The translations under genes were made by a program, and so were the position numbers. A stretch of DNA of 64,000 nt from PALSA-612 sp963791225. Lineage in GTDB: Bacteria; Actinomycetota; Thermoleophilia; Gaiellales; Gaiellaceae. The stretch is from contig CAWBRV010000003.1 of the NCBI GenBank assembly GCA_963791225.1, forward strand, positions 1,612,001-1,676,000, in the 5' to 3' direction. Below the pieces are notes generated by a model. The model saw nothing but the letters and a program-made list of their open reading frames with translations, did not search any database and had not been told where the DNA came from. Shown here piece by piece: positions 23,336-32,469 of the stretch (position 1 is its first letter; each line of letters opens with the position of its first letter).

Positions 23336-26300
23336 GTGGACGCGTTGTCCGTCTTCAGCCCGGCGACGCGGGCCTGGTTCGAGCAGACGTTCGAGGCGCC
23401 GACGCCCGCGCAGGCGCTGGGCTGGCCCGCCATCGCGAAGGGTGGGCACGTCCTCGTGCAGGCGCCGACCGGCTCCGGGAAGACCCTCGCCGCCTTCCTG
23501 TACGGGATCGACCGCCTGACACCGAAGCCAGGAGAAGGTCTCCGACTCCTGTACGTCTCGCCGCTCAAGGCGCTCAACTACGACGTCGAGCGCAACCTAC
23601 GCGGCCCGTTGGCAGGGCTCCGTTCCGAGCTGCACGTCGGGGTGCGGACAGGCGACACGCCGCCGCGCGAGCGCCAGCAGATGCTGCGCAAGCCGCCGGA
23701 CATCCTGATCACGACCCCCGAGTCGCTCTTCCTGCTGCTCACGTCGCAGGGCCGGGAGATGCTCCGCTCGGTCGAGACCGTGATCGTCGACGAGGTGCAC
23801 GCGGTCGCCGGCACGAAGCGCGGTGCGCACCTGGCCGTGAGCCTGGAGCGGCTCGACCACCTGACCGGCTCTCCGGTTCAGCGCATCGGGCTCTCCGCGA
23901 CGCAGCGGCCGCTCGAGGAGATCGGTCGTTTCGTCTCCGGGGCGCGGCCGATCGAGCTCGTCGATGCGGGCCGGGCGAAGGAGCTCGATCTCGAGGTCGT
24001 GGTGCCGCTCGAGGACATGAGCGACCTCTCGGCGTCGCAGCCGATCCGCCAGCCCGAGGTCGTCGACGGCAGCTACATCACCGACGGCGTCGGCCCGTCG
24101 ACGAACTCGATCTGGCCCTCGATCTACCCCGCCCTGCTCGAGCTCGTCGAGCAGCACCGCTCGACGATCGTCTTCGTCAACAACCGTCGCCTCGCGGAGC
24201 GGCTGGCGCTGCGCCTGAACGAGCTGGCCGAGAAGGAGATCGCCCGCGCGCACCACGGCTCGCTCGCCCGGGAGCAGCGCGTCGAGATCGAGGAGCTGCT
24301 GAAGCTCGGCCAGATCCCCTGCCTCGTCGCGACTTCCTCGCTCGAGCTCGGCATCGACATGGGCGCCGTCGACCTCGTCGTGCAGGTCGAGTCGCCCAAG
24401 TCGGTCGCCCGCGGCCTGCAGCGCATCGGCCGGGCAGGCCACGAGCTGGGCGCGGTGTCGAAGGGGCGCATCTTCCCGAAGTTCCGGCTCGACCTGCTCG
24501 AGTCGGCCGTCGTCGCGAAGCGCATGCGCGCGGGCGAGATCGAGGAGACGGTCATCCCGCGCAACGCGCTCGACGTGCTCGCGCAGCAGGTGGTCGCGAT
24601 CTGCGCCGACGAGGAGGTGGCGGTCGACGAGCTCCACGATCTCGTCCGCGGTGCGTACCCGTTTGCCGACCTCTCGCGCATCCAGCTCGAGAACGTGCTC
24701 GACATGCTCGCCGGCCGCTATCCGTCCGACGAGTTCGCCGAGCTCCGCCCTCGCATCGTCTGGGACCGGACGGCCGGCGTCGTACGCGGACGCGCCGGCG
24801 CGCGACGGCTCGCCGTGACGAACGCGGGCACGATCCCCGACCGCGGCCTCTACACCGTGCAGCTCGTCGACGGCGGCAGCCGTGTCGGCGAGCTCGACGA
24901 GGAGATGGTGTACGAGGCGCGCGCGGGACAGACGTTCATGCTCGGCGCCTCGACCTGGCGGATCGAGGAGATCACGCGCGACCGTGTGCTCGTCTCGCCT
25001 GCGCCGGGCGCCCCGGGTGCGGTGCCGTTCTGGAAGGGCGAGGGAGTGGGGAGGCCGCACGAGCTCGGCGCGGCGATCGGGGCGGCGTCGCGGGAGATCA
25101 CGTCCCTTGCGGACGGGCAGGCCCTCGACCGACTCCGTTCGGACTACCACCTCGACGAGCTGGCGGCGCGCAACCTCCTCGCGTTCCTGCGCGAACAGGA
25201 ACGCGCGACCGGCGTGGTGCCCTCCGACCGGACCGTGGTGGTGGAGCGCTTCCGCGACGAGATCGGCGACTGGCGCGTGTGCATCCTGACGCCTTTCGGC
25301 GGGCGCGTGCACGCGCCGTGGGCGCTCGCGCTCGCGTCCCGGCTGCGCGAGTCGCTTGGGCTCGACGTGCAGTCGATCTGGTCGGACGACGGCATCGCTC
25401 TCCACCTGCCCGAGGCGGACGCAGCGCCGGCCTTGTCCGAGCTGGTCGTCGGCGCGGACGAGGTCGAGGAGCTCGTCGTCCAGGAGGTGGGCCAGAGTGC
25501 GCTGTTCGGGTCGCGCTTCCGCGAGAACGCCGCCCGCGCGCTCCTGATCCCGCGGCATCGGCCCGGCCAGCGGACGCCGCTCTGGCAGCAGCGCCTGAAG
25601 GCGCAGTCCCTGCTCCAGGTCGCACGCCGCTATCCGTCCTTCCCGATCGTGCTCGAGACGTACCGCGAGTGCCTGCAGGACGTCTTCGACCTCCCGGCCT
25701 TGCGCCGGCTCCTGCACGGCATCGCCACCCGGCAGGTCGACGTGGTCGAGGTCGAGACGCCGTCGGCCTCGCCGTTCGCGGCTTCGCTGCTGTTCGACTA
25801 CATCGCCACCTACATGTACGAGGACGACACGCCGCCCGCCGAGCGCCGGGCGCAGGCGCTGTCCCTCGACCGTGAACTACTGCGGGAGCTGCTCGGGCAG
25901 GACGAGCTCCGCGACCTTCTCGACGCCGATGCCGTCGGGGAGGTGGAGGGCCAACTTCGCGGCGACCCGCGAACCGCCGACGACTTGCATCATCTCCTCT
26001 TGCTTCGCGGCGACTTGCGATCTGGTGAATATGATCTGGCGCTAGCGGAGCCGCTGATCGCCGAGCGCCGGGCCGTGCTGGTCCGCTTCGCCGGCCAGGA
26101 ACGGCTGATCGCGGCGGAGGATGCCGGGCGCTACCGGGACGCGCTCGGCGCGATGCCGCCGTCCGGACTGCCCGACGCCTTCCTCGAGCCCGGCGAGCTG
26201 CCGCTGCGCACGTTGCTCGCACGCTTCGCCCGCGGTCGCGGGCCGTTCACTACGGCCGACGTCGCGGCGCGCTTCGGCATCGAGCCGGAGGCGGCGGAGC

Positions 26301-27625
26301 TCGAACTCGGCCGGCTCGAGCGGGAGGAGCGCCTCGTCCGCGGGGAGCTTCGTCCGGGTGGAACCGAGCGCGAATGGTGCGACCCGGACGTGCTCCGACG
26401 CCTGCGCCGCGCGTCGCTCGCCGCGCTGCGAAAGGAGGTCGAGCCGGTCGAGCAGACGGCCTACGCGCGCTTCCTCGGCTCCTGGCACGGGATCGACCGC
26501 AGGGCCTCCCTCCGTGAGGCGCTGGTGCCGCTGCAGTCGCTGGCGCTTCCCGTTCCGCTCTGGGAAGCCGACGTGCTCCCCCGGCGGGTTCCCGGCTATC
26601 GGCCAGAGCTCCTCGACCAGTTGTGCGCGACCGGCGAAATCGTGTGGGTCGGGGCGGGCCTCGACCGGGTCGCGCTCTACTTCCGCGAGGACGCCGCCGC
26701 GCTCGGCCGCCCGTCGTCTACGTCCGCCCCGGAGGGCGAGTCCCACGACCGCCTCCGCGCCGCCCTCGCACGCTCGGCGGAGTTCTGGCTCGACCTGCTC
26801 GCCGCCGCCGGGCTCGACGCGGAGGAGGCGCTGCCCGCGCTGTGGGACCTCGTCTGGGCCGGCGAGGTGACGAACGACGCATGGCAGCCGCTGCGCGCCC
26901 CACGCCGTTACGGCGTTCCCAAGGCCGAGCGGCGGCCACGGAGGTTCTCACGCCGGCGCGTGGGCGCGATCACGGCGACGCAGGGACGCTGGTCGCTGAC
27001 CGAGCGCCTGTTCGCCGACCCGCCCGACCGCCGCGCGCTCGCGGAGCTCCTGCTCGAGCGGCAGGGCATCGTCACGCGCGACGGCGTGCGCGCCGAGGGG
27101 ATCTCCGGCGGCTACGGGGCCGTGTACTCGGAGCTGCGCGCGCTCGAGACCCTCGGCCTCTGCCGCCGCGGCTACTTCGTCGAGGGCCTCGGCGGCGCGC
27201 AGTTCGCACTCGGCGGGGCCGTCGAGCGGCTCCGTGAGCTGCGGCCGCGAGAGGGAGACGAGCCCGAGCCGCGCGTGCTCGCCGCCGCCGATCCCGCACA
27301 GCCGTACGGGGCCGCGCTGCCGTGGCCGAAGCGCGCGGGGGCACGGGCAGCGCGGGTCGCGGGCGCCCTGGTCGTCCTCCTCGGCGGCGAGGCGGCGCTC
27401 TTCGTCGAGCGAAGCGGCCGCTCGCTCGTGCCGCTGCGCGAGCCCGACGAGACCTGGCTCCGGCCGGCGCTCGCCGCGCTCGTCGAGCACGCGAGAAGTA
27501 CGGGCGTCCGCCGCCTGTCGGTCGAGCGCTTCGACGGCGTCCCGGTCGCCGAAGCGGAGGTCATGCCGCTTCTGACCGAGGCCGGCTTCGTCGCCGGGCC
27601 ACGCCGAGCCGTCCTCAGGCCCTAG
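23336..27625 (+). CDS. lhr: Lhr-type large ATP-dependent helicase
   Basis: 1429 residues, close to the family length. Superfamily 2 motifs: Q-motif region FEAPTPAQALGWPAI, Walker A APTGSGKT near 43-50, DEVH box (VDEVHAVAGTKRGAHL) near 151, LSATQRP near 185, SSLELGID and QRIGRAGHELG near 335-365. A winged-helix and the long Lhr C-terminal domain follow. Lhr translocates 3'-5' on single-stranded DNA and unwinds RNA:DNA hybrids in mycobacteria. GTG start at 23336 immediately after the LexA-like palindrome. It is the longest gene in the window and appears intact. Confidence 0.92.
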   Translation: MDALSVFSPATRAWFEQTFEAPTPAQALGWPAIAKGGHVLVQAPTGSGKTLAAFLYGIDRLTPKPGEGLRLLYVSPLKALNYDVERNLRGPLAGLRSELHVGVRTGDTPPRERQQMLRKPPDILITTPESLFLLLTSQGREMLRSVETVIVDEVHAVAGTKRGAHLAVSLERLDHLTGSPVQRIGLSATQRPLEEIGRFVSGARPIELVDAGRAKELDLEVVVPLEDMSDLSASQPIRQPEVVDGSYITDGVGPSTNSIWPSIYPALLELVEQHRSTIVFVNNRRLAERLALRLNELAEKEIARAHHGSLAREQRVEIEELLKLGQIPCLVATSSLELGIDMGAVDLVVQVESPKSVARGLQRIGRAGHELGAVSKGRIFPKFRLDLLESAVVAKRMRAGEIEETVIPRNALDVLAQQVVAICADEEVAVDELHDLVRGAYPFADLSRIQLENVLDMLAGRYPSDEFAELRPRIVWDRTAGVVRGRAGARRLAVTNAGTIPDRGLYTVQLVDGGSRVGELDEEMVYEARAGQTFMLGASTWRIEEITRDRVLVSPAPGAPGAVPFWKGEGVGRPHELGAAIGAASREITSLADGQALDRLRSDYHLDELAARNLLAFLREQERATGVVPSDRTVVVERFRDEIGDWRVCILTPFGGRVHAPWALALASRLRESLGLDVQSIWSDDGIALHLPEADAAPALSELVVGADEVEELVVQEVGQSALFGSRFRENAARALLIPRHRPGQRTPLWQQRLKAQSLLQVARRYPSFPIVLETYRECLQDVFDLPALRRLLHGIATRQVDVVEVETPSASPFAASLLFDYIATYMYEDDTPPAERRAQALSLDRELLRELLGQDELRDLLDADAVGEVEGQLRGDPRTADDLHHLLLLRGDLRSGEYDLALAEPLIAERRAVLVRFAGQERLIAAEDAGRYRDALGAMPPSGLPDAFLEPGELPLRTLLARFARGRGPFTTADVAARFGIEPEAAELELGRLEREERLVRGELRPGGTEREWCDPDVLRRLRRASLAALRKEVEPVEQTAYARFLGSWHGIDRRASLREALVPLQSLALPVPLWEADVLPRRVPGYRPELLDQLCATGEIVWVGAGLDRVALYFREDAAALGRPSSTSAPEGESHDRLRAALARSAEFWLDLLAAAGLDAEEALPALWDLVWAGEVTNDAWQPLRAPRRYGVPKAERRPRRFSRRRVGAITATQGRWSLTERLFADPPDRRALAELLLERQGIVTRDGVRAEGISGGYGAVYSELRALETLGLCRRGYFVEGLGGAQFALGGAVERLRELRPREGDEPEPRVLAAADPAQPYGAALPWPKRAGARAARVAGALVVLLGGEAALFVERSGRSLVPLREPDETWLRPALAALVEHARSTGVRRLSVERFDGVPVAEAEVMPLLTEAGFVAGPRRAVLRP

Positions 27626-27628
27626 CTC

Positions 27629-28048
27629 CTAGGCGAGCCGGCCGAGCGTCCAGCCGAACACGGCGTGCCGCCAGGTCGCCTGGACGAACGCGCGGCCGCT
27701 CATCAGCCTGGCCAGCCCTGGCTCGCCGCGGGCCGGGTGGTAGCGGTCGACGAGCACGCCGAACGAGAACAGAACGAGGTGCTCGCCCATCGCCATCCCG
27801 AGCGCGAGTCGCTGTGGATCGACCCGAAGGCGCCGGCGCGCCTCGTCGTAGACGAGCCCGAAGACGGCGCCGTTGGCCATGTGGAGGGCGAGGCCGGTCG
27901 TCCACCAATCGGGATCCCGTGTGACGAGCTTGCCGAGCAGGGCGACGTCGGAGTAGTCGTGGCCGACGACGCGCATGTCCAGCGGCTCCTCGAGCGCCCA
28001 CACGGCGGCGGCGACGGCTCCGGCGGCGGCTGAGCGAGCGCGACTCAC
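27629..28048 (-). CDS. Small membrane protein, family not recognised
   Basis: About 139 residues with three or four hydrophobic stretches: SAAAGAVAAAVWALEEPLDM, WWTTGLALHMANGAVFGLVYDEA, RLALGMAMGEHLVLFSFGVLV and WRHAVFGWTLGRLA. Acidic and His residues (HDYSDVALLGK, LVDRYHPARGEP) lie in the loops. It resembles conserved hypothetical membrane proteins of actinobacteria. Start GTG 28048 preferred; GTG 28066 also possible. It is divergent from the broken nei gene, 18 bp away, and convergent with lhr (3 bp gap). Confidence 0.55.
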   Translation of the reverse strand: MSRARSAAAGAVAAAVWALEEPLDMRVVGHDYSDVALLGKLVTRDPDWWTTGLALHMANGAVFGLVYDEARRRLRVDPQRLALGMAMGEHLVLFSFGVLVDRYHPARGEPGLARLMSGRAFVQATWRHAVFGWTLGRLA

Positions 28049-28066
28049 GATCCTATTCTTCTCCAC

Positions 28067-28577
28067 GTGCCCGAAGGCGATGCCTTGCACCGTGCCGCGC
28101 TCCGTCTCCAGGTGCTCGTGGGCGATCGGGTCGAGGTCGAGGCGCGCCACCCGCGAGCACGGTCGCTCGCCGTCGCCTGACATCCTCGCCGAGCCACCCG
28201 ACCTCGCCGGCATGCTGGCCAGGCTGCGCGCCGCCGACCCGCGCCGCGAGCTGGGGGAGGCGCTCCTCGACCAGCGGCTCGTCGCCGGGATCGGGAACAT
28301 CTGGCGCGCCGAGGCGCTCTGGCACGCGCACCTCTCCCCGTGGCTGCGGCTCGGCGAGACGACCGAAGAGGAGCTGCTCCAGGCCCTCGGCGAGGCGGCG
28401 CGGCTCATGCGGGCGTCCCTCACCGGCCTCCGCGTCGAGCGGGCCGTCTACCGCCGGGCGAGCCGCCCCTGCGCGCGCTGTGGCGCGACGATCCTGAGCC
28501 GCGGGCAGGGCGAGGACAACCGGATCGCGTACTGGTGTCCCGGCTGCCAGAGAGGAGAGGCGCCTCCGGGGAAGTAA
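28067..28577 (+). pseudogene. Broken Nei/Fpg-family DNA glycosylase
   Basis: The GTG-initiated frame encodes PEGDALHRAALRLQVLVGDRVEVEARH..., the catalytic N-terminus (Pro2, Glu3) of Nei/Fpg enzymes, but stops at 28178-28180. In another frame the C-terminal half continues: PDILAEPPDLAGMLARLRA, GEALLDQRLVAGIGNIWRAEALW (helix-two-turn-helix) and the zinc finger CARCG...CPGCQ, ending at 28577. Roughly 90-100 residues of the middle are missing at the junction near 28160-28180, together with the frame. This fits an internal deletion. An assembly collapse is the alternative. Confidence 0.75.
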
Positions 28578-28585
28578 GAGAACGC

Positions 28586-29839
28586 GTGGCAGTCCGCTCT
28601 CCCCAGCTGTACGAGGCGCTTCGGCGCCACTGCCTCGGCGCATTCGCGTACCTCTACCGCGAGTCGGAGGCCGACGCGCCGCTCCCGTTCTCGTTCGAGG
28701 AGCACGCCGCGCCCGGTCGGCCGGCGCTCTACGAGTACCGCCCGCGGGCGCGCAGCTACGTCGAAGACCGCGCGGAGCAGTTGCGGCGTCTCGACGACGC
28801 GCAGTTCGCGCTGGAGGAGCTCCGCCGGGAGCCCGCGGCGGCGATCTTCGCGCACGCGCACACCGGGGCGGACACGACCGAGGAGTCGGCGCTCTACCGG
28901 ACGATCCTGCTCCCGTTCCTCGCCGGTCTGGCCGAGCGCTGCGGCGGCTTCGAGTGGGACGATCGCGTGTTCAACCGCGGCTACCAGAAGCTCGAGCACG
29001 AGATCTTCGGGGAGAGTCACGCGTACGGCGCCGTGGCGCCGCTCGTCGGCGTGTCCTGCCCCGTTCAGGTCGACCTCGGCCGCAATCTACAGCTGCGCCT
29101 GGCCGCGCCCGGCGAGATCGCCGACTACTGGCCCGAGGCGAACGGGCTGCTCCCGCCCGGGTTCGGACAGGAGCCGGAGCGGTCGAGCGTGGTCGAACTC
29201 TCGTGCGTGTTCCCTGCCGGCGCGGTCGAGCCGCCCGACGCGCCAGGCGAGATCGCGGACGCGGTCACCGCACTCAGACTCGCGACGGCGGCCCCGATCG
29301 CGGCAGGCCCGGTGCTCTTCGAACGCCTCGACTGGCGTCCGTACGGCGTTCGCCCGGTGCTGCCGATCGCCGCCACCGAGCCTGCGGGCGAAGCGACGCG
29401 CCTCGACGAGTTTCGCGCCAGGCTGGCAGCCGATCTCCTGGAGCGGCTCACGGACTCGAATCTCGACGAGGGTCTCGGCGAGGCGCTCGACCGCTGGGAG
29501 CTGTCGCTGTTCGCATCCGAGCCGTATCGCTCGGAGCAGTTGCGCGAATCGCTCGGCTCATTGCTCGGCGGCGGCGACGGACTGTGGGCGGCGGCCGCGC
29601 GGTTGTCGGTCCTCGTCGGCGAGGACGCGGCCGAGCGCGGCGAGCTGTTCGCCCGCCTTCGCGGCCTGACGAGCGGCGGCCACGCGTCCAGGACGGACGG
29701 CGACATGATCCGCCGCGCGCTGCTCGAGGTGCTGATGGCCGGCGACCGGCTCGGGCTCATCGAGCGCCTCGACGACTCGCTGCTCGGCCTGAAGCCGCGG
29801 CCGCGTAGCTACTTCGGCGTGCAGTCGATCGCAAGCTAG
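28586..29839 (+). CDS. Conserved protein of unknown function
   Basis: 417 residues from GTG 28586, 8 bases after the broken nei gene. Soluble, no signal peptide or membrane segment. Recognisable but unassigned stretches: PQLYEALRRHCLGAFAYLYRES, FEEHAAPGRPALYEYRPRARSYVE, WDDRVFNRGYQKLEHEIFGESHAYGA, AADLLERLTDSNLDEGLGEALDRWE and a C-terminal helical region. No family recognised. Codon use matches its neighbours. It may share a promoter with the former nei gene. Confidence 0.65.
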   Translation: MAVRSPQLYEALRRHCLGAFAYLYRESEADAPLPFSFEEHAAPGRPALYEYRPRARSYVEDRAEQLRRLDDAQFALEELRREPAAAIFAHAHTGADTTEESALYRTILLPFLAGLAERCGGFEWDDRVFNRGYQKLEHEIFGESHAYGAVAPLVGVSCPVQVDLGRNLQLRLAAPGEIADYWPEANGLLPPGFGQEPERSSVVELSCVFPAGAVEPPDAPGEIADAVTALRLATAAPIAAGPVLFERLDWRPYGVRPVLPIAATEPAGEATRLDEFRARLAADLLERLTDSNLDEGLGEALDRWELSLFASEPYRSEQLRESLGSLLGGGDGLWAAAARLSVLVGEDAAERGELFARLRGLTSGGHASRTDGDMIRRALLEVLMAGDRLGLIERLDDSLLGLKPRPRSYFGVQSIAS

Positions 29840-29904
29840 GCCGAGGCCGAAGCCGTCACGAAGTCTTCACGAAGCGGCGCGTCCGCGGCGGCTACCGTCG
29901 GGAC

Positions 29905-30138
29905 ATGGACGAAGCGCGCGCTGTCCTCGCCAGGCTCGAGCGGATCGAGGCGCTCGAGGCGGGTGGCGCGCCTCCGCCGGTGTTGCTCGACGAGGTCCGG
30001 GGCCTGCTCCGCGAGGCCGAGGCGTGGGTGCGGGCCGAGCCGGGTGGGACCGACCTGGCGGAAACTGCGCTCGAGCGCTGCCGGGAGGCACTTCGAGACG
30101 CCGAAACCGTGACGGAGGCCCGCGCAGGACTCTGGTAA
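29905..30138 (+). CDS. Small helical protein upstream of parA
   Basis: 77 residues, predicted almost wholly helical and acidic: MDEARAVLARLERIEALEAGG, VLLDEVRGLLREAEAWVRAEPGG, ALERCREALRDAETV. No motif recognised. It lies 23 bp before parA in the same direction, so it may be co-transcribed with parA-ftsZ. The 65 bases between it and the preceding gene contain short direct repeats of CACGAAG. Confidence 0.5.
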   Translation: MDEARAVLARLERIEALEAGGAPPPVLLDEVRGLLREAEAWVRAEPGGTDLAETALERCREALRDAETVTEARAGLW

Positions 30139-30161
30139 CGTGGCTCGAAAGAAGCCGCACA

Positions 30162-30992
30162 ATGGGCCTCTTGCAGGTAGCAACTCAGCCTGAGCCGGAC
30201 ACCGTTCCGCAGAAAGCTGCCATGGCATCAGTCATCGCGTTCGCCAACCAGAAGGGCGGGGTGGCGAAGACGACCTCCACGCTCAATCTCGCCGTCGCAC
30301 TGGCGGAGCAGGGCAAGCGCGTGCTGACGGTCGATCTCGACCCCCAGGGCAACTTGACGATGAGTCAGGGGCTCAACCCTGACACGATCGAGCGGTCGAT
30401 GTACGACGTGCTCGTGCATCGCCTGCCACTCGAGCAGGTGATCCACAAGGGCGAGATCGACCTCGCGGTCTCCTCGATCGACCTGGCCGGCGCCGAGCTC
30501 GCGCTCGCGAGCATGATCGGCCGCGAACGGGCGCTCGAGCGGGCGTTGCTGCCGCTGAAGGGCGAGTACGACTACGTGCTGATCGACACGCCACCGTCGC
30601 TGGGCCTACTGACGATCAACGCGCTCGTCGCCTCGGACGGCGTGATCGTTCCCGTCCAGTGCGAGTACCTGTCGCTGCGCGGCCTCGTGCAGCTCGAGAA
30701 CACGCTGAGCATGATCCGCGAGAACCTGAATCCGAACGTCTCGATCCAGGGGATCCTGCCGACGATGTTCGACGGCCGCACGCTGCATGCGCGCGAGGCG
30801 GTGGAGATCTTGCAGGAGAACTTCGGGGACCTCGTCTTCAAGACCAGGATCCGCAAGACGGTCCGGTACGCGGAGGCGCCGGTGAAGGGCCTGAGCGTCC
30901 TCAAGTACGAGCCGCAGGGAAGCGCGGCGGAGGCCTATCGAGACCTGGCAAAGGAGGTAATGAATGGCGCGCAAGCGCGCCAGCATGCGTGA
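30162..30992 (+). CDS. parA: ParA/Soj-family ATPase
   Basis: 276 residues from ATG 30162; ATG 30222, just before VIAFANQKGGVAKTT, is the alternative start. Deviant Walker A KGGVAKTT, LTVDLDPQGNLT (motif A'), VLIDTPPSLGLLTINAL (Walker B) and VPVQCEYLSLRGLVQL are diagnostic. ParA ATPases bind DNA non-specifically and position chromosomes, plasmids or large complexes. There is no parB beside it; instead ftsZ overlaps it by 29 bases, suggesting a role tied to division-site positioning (inference). Confidence 0.88.
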   Translation: MGLLQVATQPEPDTVPQKAAMASVIAFANQKGGVAKTTSTLNLAVALAEQGKRVLTVDLDPQGNLTMSQGLNPDTIERSMYDVLVHRLPLEQVIHKGEIDLAVSSIDLAGAELALASMIGRERALERALLPLKGEYDYVLIDTPPSLGLLTINALVASDGVIVPVQCEYLSLRGLVQLENTLSMIRENLNPNVSIQGILPTMFDGRTLHAREAVEILQENFGDLVFKTRIRKTVRYAEAPVKGLSVLKYEPQGSAAEAYRDLAKEVMNGAQARQHA

Positions 30993-32289
30993 GGGACCCC
31001 TCGCCGAGCTGTTCAAGGCGACGGAGGCTGCTCAGCGACAGGCCGAGCAGGACGTGACGGGCGCTCACGAGCGGAGCGCCGAGCCGCGTGCGCCCGAGGA
31101 GCCGGTCGAGCCGGCGCACGAGCCGCGCCGCCTGGAGCCGGTCGACGCCGTCGTCGTCGACATTCCCCTCGCGCCTGCGCATGTGCCCGCGGAGGAGCCG
31201 GCCAAGGAGCGCCCGCGCACGGAGATCTGGGACGTCGCGCCCGAGCCGCCGATCCTGCACGCGGTGCCGCGGCCCGACTCGGGAACGTATGTCGCGGTCA
31301 TCAAGGTCGTGGGCGTCGGCGGCGCGGGCCTGAACGCCGTCAACCGCATGATCGACGCGGGCCTGGCACAGGTCGAGTTCATCGCCGTCAACACCGACAT
31401 CCAGCAGCTCCAGTTCTCCGACGCGCCGCTGAAGATCCACATCGGCGAGAACCTCACCGAGGGGCTCGGCTCAGGCGCCGATCCGTCGGTCGGAATGAAG
31501 GCCGCCGAGGAGAACTACGACGAGATCAAGCAGACCCTGCGCGGCGCGGACATGGTCTTCGTGACCGCCGGCGAGGGAGGCGGCACCGGCTCGGGCGCGG
31601 CACCGGTCGTCGCGAAGATCGCCCGTGAGCTCGGCGCCCTGACGGTCGGCATCGTCACGACGCCGTTCAAGTTCGAAGGCACGCAGCGCCGTCGCTCGGC
31701 CGACGAGGGCGTCGCCGAGCTGCGCGCACAGTGCGACACCGTCATCGTCGTTCCGAACGAGAAGCTGCTCGAGGTGCTCGACCGCTCGACGTCCATGCTG
31801 GACGCGTTCCGCATCGCCGACGACGTTCTCCGCCAGGGCGTCCAGGGGATCTGCGACCTGATCACGATGCCGGGCCTGATCAACCTCGACTTCGCGGACG
31901 TTCGCACGATCATGACCGACGCCGGCAACGCGCTGATGGGCATCGGCTACTCGGGTGGCGACGACCGCGCCGTCGAGGCCGTCGAGCGCGCCCTGCGCTC
32001 GCCGCTGATCGAGGGTGAGATGACGGGCGCGAAGGGCATCCTGCTGTCGATCGCGGGCGGCGAGGACCTGTCGCTGTACGAGGTCAACCAGGCGGCGGAG
32101 ATCGTCCGCCAGCGCGCGACCGACGACACGAACATCATCTTCGGCGCGACGATCGACGAGCGGCTGAACGGACAGGTCTGGGTGACCGTCGTCGCTACGG
32201 GCTTCGGTGGCGCGGCGCGGCGATCGACGACCTCGTTCCGCGCCGAGGGCGAGCCCTTCGAGCCGCCGAGCTTTCTGGCCGATCTCTAG
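30964..32289 (+). CDS. ftsZ: FtsZ with long N-terminal extension
   Basis: 441 residues. The first about 110 residues precede the GTPase and are unusual: a short basic/helical head (MREGPLAELFKATEAAQRQAEQD) and a Pro/Glu-rich stretch. The core has VVGVGGAGLNAVNRM, tubulin signature GGGTGSG at 205-211, TTPFKFEGTQRR, and T7 loop NLDFADVR. The C-terminal linker is very short but the tail EPPSFLADL keeps the PxFL element used to bind FtsA/SepF-type partners. A perfect AAGGAGGT lies 5 bases before the ATG, inside parA. It is not in a dcw cluster, so a second ftsZ may exist. Confidence 0.88.
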   Translation: MARKRASMREGPLAELFKATEAAQRQAEQDVTGAHERSAEPRAPEEPVEPAHEPRRLEPVDAVVVDIPLAPAHVPAEEPAKERPRTEIWDVAPEPPILHAVPRPDSGTYVAVIKVVGVGGAGLNAVNRMIDAGLAQVEFIAVNTDIQQLQFSDAPLKIHIGENLTEGLGSGADPSVGMKAAEENYDEIKQTLRGADMVFVTAGEGGGTGSGAAPVVAKIARELGALTVGIVTTPFKFEGTQRRRSADEGVAELRAQCDTVIVVPNEKLLEVLDRSTSMLDAFRIADDVLRQGVQGICDLITMPGLINLDFADVRTIMTDAGNALMGIGYSGGDDRAVEAVERALRSPLIEGEMTGAKGILLSIAGGEDLSLYEVNQAAEIVRQRATDDTNIIFGATIDERLNGQVWVTVVATGFGGAARRSTTSFRAEGEPFEPPSFLADL

Positions 32290-32292
32290 TAG

Positions 32293-32321
32293 CACGGAGG
32301 AAACAGCCGGTTTCCCCCGTG
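32293..32321 (+). terminator. Hairpin repeat, copy 2 (after ftsZ)
   Basis: CACGGAGGAAAC, 5-base loop AGCCG, GTTTCCCCCGTG: a 12-bp stem with one mismatch, beginning 4 bases after the ftsZ stop and followed by TACCCCTTCCC. The next about 45 bases (to about 32366) also match the tail of copy 3, sharing GTGGTCGCGTTTC. The rest of the gap up to 32469 holds no gene. Confidence 0.65.
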
Positions 32322-32469
32322 TACCCCTTCCCTCCGTGGTCGCGTTTCCGGCCGCTTGAGCTCCGCCGCGGCCGAGCCACGGTTGCGCCGAGGGATGATG
32401 AAGCGCGTGGCTTCTGCGAGCGGCTGAGCCCTGCGCACGAAATCGTCAGAGCCGGTCTAGGCTTGCGCC

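Noticed and set aside
20874..23519. Very long open frame of about 880 codons on the plus strand
   Set aside because: It runs antisense to DUF1028, HIT-like and nucS genes, its composition is Arg/Pro/Ala-rich shadow coding of GC-rich DNA, and it has no recognisable motif.
23597..25717. About 700-codon open frame opposite lhr
   Set aside because: Antisense shadow of the helicase; no domain seen and the opposite strand is clearly coding.
30173..30195. GCAGGTAGCAAC resembling half of the 23-bp palindrome
   Set aside because: The second arm is missing and the sequence is not palindromic; it falls within the parA N-terminus.
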